Source of the DNA: Basidiobolus meristosporus CBS 931.73
Lineage: Eukaryota > Basidiobolomycota > Basidiobolomycetes > Basidiobolales > Basidiobolaceae
Reading direction: 5' to 3'
Assembly: GCA_002104905.1 (NCBI GenBank)
Contig: MCFE01000733.1
Coordinates: forward strand, 1-41,615
DNA length: 41,615 bases
The notes below the pieces were generated by a model that was not told the DNA's origin, ran no database searches, and worked only from the letters and a program-made list of their open reading frames with translations. Made by a program: the position numbers and the translations under genes. Shown here one piece after another: positions 35,040-41,615 of the stretch (within the stretch, counting starts at the first letter, position 1; the number at the start of each line of letters is the position of its first letter).

Positions 35040-35345
35040 GCCGGGGCGCTTGAGGTTGAGTGGATGCCTCACCTTAGCGCCTTCCTAATCGGTCGTTGGA
35101 GTGCACCAAACCGCTCGTTCCTTCAGCCGACGCACATCCCACGGGTTGCGCGGGTGGAGTGACTGGGGCCGACGGTGAATGCCAGTCCACCTGATCCGAT
35201 TCGATGCTGTGATCAACAGAGACCGATGAACCAACAACAACTCTACAGGGAACATGATGTTCAGCGCTGGCACTCCAGGCTCGCTGCTCCTCCTTGTCTA
35301 TGTCGGTGGTTGGTGTTGACAGGGCATGCATTGGGCGGGGCAGTA
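35040..35345 (-). repeat. Inverted partner of the duplicated block at 37,875-38,262
   Basis: Read on the minus strand, this block aligns with the plus strand at 37,875-38,262. Shared runs include CACTCCACCCGCGCAACC, AACGAGCGG, CGATTAGGA and GTGAGGCATCC, as well as ATGCATG near the start. It has one open frame of 85 residues (35,074-35,331) with a Pro/Ser-rich stretch (SAPVTPPAQPVGCAS). It may be the remnant of a duplicated gene. Confidence 0.7.
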
Positions 35346-36194
35346 GCTTGATTGGTGGCGGATGTCAGGTGAGGAGGAGAGGGGCAGGGGAGAGATCTTG
35401 CGCAATCTGACTGAGTGAAACAGTGCAGTGAATAGCTTCAGGATACGTGCAGCGGCTGGGAGGTTGAGTTGGTAATCAAAGTGATTTGATTGCCATATCC
35501 GGCGCTACAAATAAACATTTTGAATTTCCTTGCGTTACAGTAGCGGTGATAGGAAACGATCCGAAGATATCTGACAACATGTTCACAACGGGACAATCTC
35601 CACGACGAGCGATTTCCTGCGGGATCCCATTGGCTCGAGGGATATTCATCCACGCCTGAGGCCGTTCCATTTCGGGCACTTGAACACAATCGCATACCAT
35701 ATGTGGGCTTCTGCGAGTGGATTTAAAATCGCTTTTTTTTCATTTCGGCGAGCAGTCCGAAATGGTCGCTGATGCCATTTCTACAAGGATCACCTGGCAC
35801 GCGGCTTCGTTCGATACCCACGCCGGTGGGATGCACTGGGATGGTTTCGAAGGCAAACGCATCCAACTTTATTTCAACATATTTACAGATGAAGTCGTTT
35901 TCCTTTTACTCTGTGGCAATGCCTTGTGCAGACAAGCAGCAACACCACGAGATTCGGTTCTTAAGCAGAGACTAGCACGAGGTAGTATGTGAGGACAGGC
36001 GTTCGGTTTAAGTATACAGCGGTTAGAATCAAAGTGTACAAGAGGGGGTGGAAAGCCGAGAGTTATTGGGTGATGGATTAGAGTTGTTAAAGGTTCAGTC
36101 GAGATAGCAACACCCTACTAATGATCGTCTCCTCCCCTTCACTGCATTGTTCAATAGCGAGGAGAGAGAGATAGGGCTGAATCTTGCAAGGGGT
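35346..36194. other. Gene-free stretch
   Basis: Short frames occur on both strands. The minus frame at 35,476-35,700 (74 residues, ATG start) has protein-like composition but no recognisable family. This is also the downstream flank of the BTB-like gene. Confidence 0.35.
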
Positions 36195-36787
36195 CTAGGC
36201 CATAAATACGCGGGTACATATGTTGTAGGCTTCCGGTCCCAAATGTAAGAAGACGACGTTGGCGAGTGTCTCGTCGAAATTCTCTTCGTTGATCTGCGTG
36301 AGCCATTGCTGGTCGTTCCTAGTATAAATCCATTGCAGAATACCGCCAAAAGTGTCCACGCTTGGAACTTGGATGCGTAGCTGGGTCAACCGACTGCTAA
36401 GGCATGATGATGTATGCTTCTTCTCGAGGCCGTTTATGGCACCATTGGAAGCAATAGAACATTTCTGGCTGAACAGACATTGAAATAGCTGACTTGAGTC
36501 CATAAGCTTTTGTTTTTCTACATAGAACTCTTGTTTTTTGCCCGTTCGATCAGTAACGCAGAGGTGGCAGTCGCTGGCGACGGTTTGAAAGGAAAGACTG
36601 TCGACCTTGGCGTGCACATCATCACATCCATAGCTGAGTGTGCTGCCACTGCTGCGGTCGGCTGTGAAAATCGGGTGCTCGTTTGACGACGAGGCTAGCA
36701 ACTTCTATCAAAGAATAGCAGAAGAAAGGGTGTCAGCCATTCTGCTGCATTAAAGCGTATACCGACAAATGTACCTACCTCAACCAT
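36195..36787 (-). CDS. Small BTB/POZ-like protein, 172 aa
   Basis: Two exons are inferred: 36,779-36,787 (nine bases, MVE) and 36,195-36,704. The 74-nt intron runs 36,705-36,778 with GTAGGT donor and TTGATAG acceptor. This gives a proper ATG start; without it the frame opens only at TTG. The C-terminal half has the look of a fungal BTB-type fold, with 'VPSVDTFGGILQWIYTRND' followed by 'FDETLANVVFLHLG' and a C-terminal helix. This resembles the helix-rich part where BTB domains have '...F..ll..iYtg...'. Such proteins mediate protein-protein contacts. Function is unknown, and the BTB assignment is inference from pattern only. The gene lies about 4.6 kb from the telomeric repeats. Confidence 0.55.
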
Positions 36788-37342
36788 GGTGTAAATTCTT
36801 GGATATAATGAGTATAAGAACACGCAAATCCGCAAGGTAAAGGTTCTATCGACTCTAGCGAAGATTGCTCGAAATAAAACTAGTGAAAGAGATGCAAGTG
36901 AACCTCATGATAGCTGGTTATTTATATCCACCGCTCCATATTGTATCACAAATCGAGTTAATTTACAAATATGGCCAGTGGCAGCATTCTGCAGCTAGGA
37001 TTTTAAATCAATGAATCAGTCGGACACCATATTCAACTTTTTGAGGCTGGATTGGTAATGGAACGATCCAAGAACGTAACAGCAGCATGAATCTTGAAAC
37101 CTGAAATTAACTGCAGAATTTGACCAAGAGGCAGTGGTTGGCAAGTATGCGAATGAAGTCGTTGGGCATATCCCAACGAAGCCCAATTCCTTCATTTGTG
37201 AGGACTTTTTAAGCCACTGTGCTTGACACTTGCGTTCGACGGCTGTGGACTTGTCGACTGCAAGAGTAGCTGCTCATATCCCACCACCACATCGAACTCC
37301 ATCATTTCGTTCGTTGCATGGCTTCATGAGGCTCAATAAAAC

Positions 37343-37681
37343 TCATTTGGGTAGACCAATCAGGTTTGCCGAATACAAGATTGGCTCTGAACCTAGGATA
37401 TATTTGGTAAGTGATGGATTGCTAATCAACGAGATTTTCGGAGCATCTCTTATAAAGGAAAACCGGTTGGTGATTAGAAAGCAGTTAACATTCCCTACTC
37501 CAGCAGTGACCGCATCGTATTCCCAGCGGCTCGTGGTATGGCGATTAAGCGGAAGTATCCTGCTGCCATCAAGGATTTGCTGCTGCAGATGTTGGAACAG
37601 ATATTCCTTTTGCGCGCGATCCAAATGTGTCAATAAATTTAGAATATCTGTTGGATTGGATATTGGGGCAATAGAAATCAT
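37343..37681 (-). CDS. Possible small hypothetical protein, 112 aa
   Basis: This is an ATG-initiated minus-strand frame with a plausible helical N-terminal part (DILNLLTHLDRAQKEYLFQH) and even composition. It overlaps a longer plus-strand frame (37,230-37,685) that looks less protein-like. No family is recognised and no intron or promoter supports it. It may be a fragment of an older gene. Confidence 0.22.
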   Translation of the reverse strand: MISIAPISNPTDILNLLTHLDRAQKEYLFQHLQQQILDGSRILPLNRHTTSRWEYDAVTAGVGNVNCFLITNRFSFIRDAPKISLISNPSLTKYILGSEPILYSANLIGLPK

Positions 37682-37874
37682 CTAACCAACCAATTAGGCG
37701 TGTTGTATATGTATATGTCATGAGCCACTCATCCATCTAACCAGATAAGTCCTTGCTATTCGGACATTGCTACCCACCTCCTATGTGCGCCGTATCCATT
37801 CCTCATAATGAACGACCTATACATTGCCATTTCCCGCTCTCTTGTACTCTCTTACTACTCACCATGTTGCTCAC

Positions 37875-38262
37875 CCAGCCATTACCCCGCATAATGCATG
37901 GGCCCTTCCGTCACATGGGCACCAAAAATGCATGTAAACAAGGAAGGGAGAAGTGCTTGTCAACAGGAAGTGCCGGCATTGAGCAATATGTTCCCAGTCC
38001 AGCCAGATTCCTGTTCCAATTGCTGTAGAATTGTTGGTTTGCTATCTGCTGCTGGCGATCTCAGGATCGAATCAGATTGGATGAGAAGGGCGGGTGGGCA
38101 GCAAGGCATATGGCCGGTTCAGACGTTCACCACCTATCCCGGCCACTCCACCCGCGCAACCAGTAGGATGTGCATCGACCGAAGAACGAGCGGCTCGGTG
38201 TACTGCAGCGATCGATTAGGAGGGCACTTGTGAGGCATCCCTTCGGGCGCAAGGCACATGAA
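37875..38262 (+). repeat. Duplicated block, inverted relative to 35,040-35,345
   Basis: This matches the minus strand of 35,040-35,345 over about 300 bp with many substitutions and small indels. A one-base difference (GAAGAACGAG here, GAAGGAACGAG there) shifts the frame within the shared coding-like stretch 'PPAQPVGCAS'. This copy can no longer encode the same C terminus. Confidence 0.7.
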
Positions 38263-40425
38263 AATATCAATTTGTCTTGAGTGACCTAGTGGAGAGACTT
38301 CAGGGAGGGTACAAGGTATTGGCTGAATTTTCATGGACTGAAACATGGAGAAGATGTGCATCCCTTTTAGATTAGTTTTCTGTTGCCCACGTTTTCTAAC
38401 CTCCGAGTTGGTATTTATAGTGAAATGGTGTTAAAATAAGACACCTCGTATATTTATATTACCCAAACCAGAGATAGCACAATCATATGTTCTTCCATTC
38501 CCTGGACTTCGGAAACCAAAACCAGCCTTCACGTATATACCACTCTGAGGCACACTTAATAGGTCGTACATCGGATCATGCAGGATCCAGCAAGTATTGC
38601 CGTGGGCTAGTATGTTATTCTAATACCAATCTTGCGCTATATATTTCGGGTGTCATCATTGGGCATGTACCGATCCCAATACAGGGGTCTTAAAGTAGAG
38701 TTAATTTTAGAATTAGGTTTGGTTTGGTTTTAGTGTATCTCTCAATTCTTTCCAACATTCATTGGAAGGACTGCTGACAATGCCAGCCGGAATCTACATT
38801 TGAAATGCTACACCATACCGGGGATCCGTCGAGCGGCTATACATACATCCTTTCCAAGTGCGCGCACCATGCCGCAGCGAAGTTGGCTCAAACACCAGTC
38901 GGGCGAGTTGAGGTTTGATCACGATATACACATATGTTGTGTGTATGGCTTGCACTATGCTTTGCAGGTGATATACAGTCGACCTTCACTGGAGAGTGTT
39001 GACAGAGACTAACGGGACGCTGCATAGACTGGCGGTCTAAACAGATTTTGGTACATGGATGAGAGTAGCTCTACAGTAGGTTTGTGCCATCAACATCAAT
39101 GCATGTTTGCCGTCGAGCCCTTGGTGCACCTGAGGAGCCAACTCTTGTCTTCGCGTCTAAGCAATAGCTGCATATACTAATCGGTTAACCTTAGAATTGG
39201 TAGCACTCCTCAGGAGTCCAAGTGCAGAGCAGAGCTAAAGGTGTGGGTAGGCTAGAGCAAGAATATTGGCAACCGCTGGAAGCCCGGCGCCAAGCCTTGC
39301 GTCTTTATCATATCTCCGCACTCTAACATATGCTATATTATGGCTATTCAGCCACATTACGCAGTGGCAAACATGTTAGCTCAAGGGCTACTAATACCCC
39401 ATTTTCTCTTTTAAACAGTGCGTTGCCCACTCACCAACTCAAGATCCATGCGTATAATTTGCAGAAGGGGAACAGCTTGAGTGGTTAGGCCGTTGCAATG
39501 TCTACGAGATGAATGACTAATAAATCGACAACAGTCAATGATTTCATATCCACCTTTTTCGGGTGTCCAGTTGATTTCTAGACATCACTCGCCCGTTGGA
39601 GTATGTTGCTACACAAATACGTGTCCTAGCAGTTGTGGTTTTGCCTTGGAAATGATGGTCTCTTTTATTTGTGCATATTCTTGTACTATGCATCCTATAT
39701 TCCAGATTTCTATCCAAAATGGTGGTTGATGGGAGAATAATGGCTGGTGTATCACAATGTCCTAGGGACTTGTTTACTGCATGTATACCTTCAGTCACGT
39801 TATAGCTAAACACCAACGATAGTCAAAAACCAATCCTTTCAAAACGATGGCTACCAAGATCCTTGACAATACCAACCAGAGCTGATCGCATGACTAGCGA
39901 AGTGGCAAGAATAAAGGTACACTTGGATATTGGCGTGTACATTACGTGACGTTACCCTTTGCTCGTGGATTCTGACGGGTATCATGGTATCTTGCGTTGC
40001 CTCTCTTACTCGATTGTGGATGGGAAATGCCCCGGCTCTGACATATCATTTACCTATGCGATCTCTGTGCCATTACAGCGGAGTCAGTTCTATTCAAGGT
40101 TAGGCTGTAGCCAGGGCTGGACTTATCTGGAAATATGTCTGAGGGGTACTGGCCATTATCATTATTCTTGCTCTTGATGCGTGATACGATTTTGGTATAT
40201 CCTTTACCCGTATAGTAAATTTGGATGGCATGCAAGTCACATTTGCAATCAATCACGTACAACGTCAACATAGGCCCCTGTATCAATACATGTACCAAAA
40301 AACCTTCGACAACACCCAAATGCGTTACCAATTATTCCTTCAGATTTCTGGCCTGTTTCACCTAGGCCCAGAGTATAACACACGTTCTATCAAGTCATTA
40401 TAAGGCCGGTCAGATACAGCTGGAC
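38263..40425. other. Gene-free subtelomeric stretch
   Basis: No gene is recognised across about 2.2 kb. Composition is balanced and short frames are scattered on both strands without domains. Confidence 0.4.
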
Positions 40426-40443
40426 TTAGGGTTAGGGTTAGGG
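40426..40443 (+). repeat. Interstitial telomeric repeat, (TTAGGG)3
   Basis: Three perfect TTAGGG units in the same orientation as the terminal telomere lie 937 bp inside it and are followed by TTCTAG. They separate ordinary subtelomeric DNA from the repeat-rich telomere-associated sequence. Confidence 0.9.
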
Positions 40444-40544
40444 TTCTAGTGCTTTATTGGGAAATTTGCACAAGAAGTGCAATCTTGAAATATGACAAAG
40501 TCATATGAGTATAGCAACTATTATAAAATGAAAACTACTTTGCC

Positions 40545-40980
40545 AGTAAAAGGGGTGAAGGAAACTGTAAAAGCTATAAAGGAAAAGTTGGGGACACAAG
40601 AAATTTACAGTACCATTCATTGCCCTACACTGCAAGTAAGCTCAAGGAACATATGGGGAAGCTTTACCAGACTGAACTAAAGAATCTTGCTTCAGATCAC
40701 AAAGGAAACAATGAGGACTGCAGAAGCTTTAAAGGAAACCAAGGTTCCCATAGTGATGGCTGACTGGGAAATCTACAGAAGCATTCACTGATCCAAAAGA
40801 AGGAGGCAAGAGGCTAGAGTAATGTCATCAAAAGAAAATGAACCATCAGCTGAAGTTCAGGCACATGCATCAAGTCCAATCATGCCAAAGACAGCTGCAG
40901 AAGCTTGAAAGGAAACAGAAAGTCTCCATTGGGGTGACTCCAGGGGAAATCCACAGTCAGCCCTTTACATCACCAGAGGT
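40545..40980 (+). repeat. Three degenerate telomere-associated repeat units
   Basis: A block of the form (G)CAGAAGCTTnAAAGGAAAc...GACTnnGGAAATCnACAG recurs three times. The AAGCT anchor is at 40,571, 40,724 and 40,901, a spacing of 153 and 177 bp. The first copy reads AAGCTATAAAGGAAAA with AAATTTACAG downstream. Units have diverged by indels. A 62-residue plus frame (40,492-40,680) overlaps the first unit but is not supported as a gene. Confidence 0.6.
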
Positions 40981-40987
40981 GGGCAGT

Positions 40988-41049
40988 GTCTGAAAGAAAG
41001 GAAAGAAAGAGCAAGAGAAAAGGGAAGGAAAAAGGAAGGAGAGAAGAAT
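40988..41049 (+). repeat. Polypurine (GA-rich) tract
   Basis: A nearly uninterrupted A/G run (GAAAGAAAGGAAAG... to GGAGAGAAGAAT) of about 60 bp leads directly into the G-quadruplex motif. Confidence 0.85.
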
Positions 41050-41065
41050 GGGGTGGGTGGGTGGG
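41050..41065 (+). other. G-quadruplex motif with single-base loops
   Basis: GGGGTGGGTGGGTGGG has four G-runs separated by single T residues, the form that generally gives the most stable parallel G-quadruplexes. It lies on the same G-rich strand as the telomere. Confidence 0.8.
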
Positions 41066-41067
41066 AA

Positions 41068-41380
41068 ATCTTATAGGTGAAGGATCTTGTTAAAGATCAC
41101 ATCACTAGGTTAGGGGAGATTGTTAGGGAAGGAGCATCAGGTCAGAAGACCCAATCTTATAGGTGAAGGATCTTGTTAAAGATCACATCACTAGGTTAGG
41201 GGAGATTGTTAGGGAAGGAGCATCAGGTCAGAAGACCCAATCTTATAGGTGAAGGATCTTGTTAAAGATCACATCACTAGGTTAGGGGAGATTGTTAGGG
41301 AAGGAGCATCAGGTCAGAAGACCCAATCTTATAGGTGAAGGATCTTGTTAAAGATCACATCACTAGGTTAGGGGAGATTG
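41068..41380 (+). repeat. 86-bp telomere-adjacent tandem repeat, 3.6 units
   Basis: Units start (ATCTTATAGG) at 41,068, 41,154, 41,240 and 41,326, with a period of exactly 86 bp. The units appear identical by eye. Each carries GATCTT-GTTA-AAGATC, a 6-bp inverted repeat with a 4-base loop. Each also carries two telomere-like stretches (GGTTAGGGGAG and TGTTAGGGAAGG). The fourth unit is cut off by the telomere. Confidence 0.95.
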
Positions 41381-41615
41381 TTAGGGTTAGGGTTAGGGTT
41401 AGGGTTAGGGTTAGGGTTAGGGTTAGGGTTAGGGTTAGGGTTAGGGTTAGGGTTAGGGTTAGGGTTAGGGTTAGGGTTAGGGTTAGGGTTAGGGTTAGGG
41501 TTAGGGTTAGGGTTAGGGTTAGGGTTAGGGTTAGGGTTAGGGTTAGGGTTAGGGTTAGGGTTAGGGTTAGGGTTAGGGTTAGGGTTAGGGTTAGGGTTAG
41601 GGTTAGGGTTAGGGT
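41381..41615 (+). repeat. Telomere, (TTAGGG)39
   Basis: A run of 39 perfect TTAGGG repeats plus one base reaches the window end, with the G-rich strand running 5'-3' toward the terminus. The window therefore ends at a right chromosome end. Assembly may have cut the true length. Confidence 0.98.

Noticed and set aside
41068-41380. CRISPR-like array
   Set aside because: Units are directly adjacent with no variable spacers, and the organism is a fungus.

Overview
This window is the end of a chromosome from a filamentous ascomycete (Pezizomycotina; probably a Eurotiales-type mould, which is inference). The evidence is a terminal run of 39 TTAGGG repeats at the right edge. Genes have short 42-76 nt introns with fungal splice and branch sites, and there is a compact block of recognisable fungal genes. 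No bacterial, CRISPR or rRNA features were seen.

The layout falls into three zones. (1) Positions 1 to about 18,450 are an AT-rich transposon graveyard with no intact host gene. It holds a minus-strand Ty1/copia integrase scrap, an unidentified minus-strand element with a 207-bp internal tandem repeat, and a CACTA/EnSpm-like (Tnp2-type) transposase relic. These are followed by copia relics, tandemly abutted LTRs and one nearly full-length copia element (9474-14154). That element has two 349-bp LTRs, a primer-binding site matching the anticodon arm of initiator tRNA-Met, and all pol domains, although the frame is broken. It sits inside an older copia copy, which was also hit by an unrelated 1,072-bp solo LTR. 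(2) Positions 18.5-40.4 kb are more GC-balanced and hold the host genes. These are a decayed, once-spliced minus-strand gene or genes (18.9-22.1 kb), a 166-aa lineage-type protein, a full-length MDR/ABCB-type ABC transporter, the ribosome-biogenesis factor NSA2, a pyridoxal kinase with five exons, and a small BTB-like protein. Long gene-poor stretches contain a diverged inverted duplication (35.0 versus 37.9 kb). (3) From 40,426 to the end is telomere-associated sequence: an interstitial (TTAGGG)3, degenerate repeats of about 150-180 bp, a polypurine stretch ending in a compact G-quadruplex motif, an 86-bp tandem repeat, and the telomere itself. The telomere begins exactly at a TTAGGG hexamer inside the last 86-bp unit.

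The host genes do not form a pathway. NSA2 and pyridoxal kinase are ordinary housekeeping genes placed convergently, and the ABC transporter is divergent from NSA2 across a gap of about 1.2 kb. The window mainly records repeated transposon nesting and chromosome-end rebuilding next to core genes. I did not find a clearly new biochemical system. The best leads are the seeding of the telomere inside the 86-bp repeat, the copia priming/start-codon arrangement and the frameshift shared by two copia copies.
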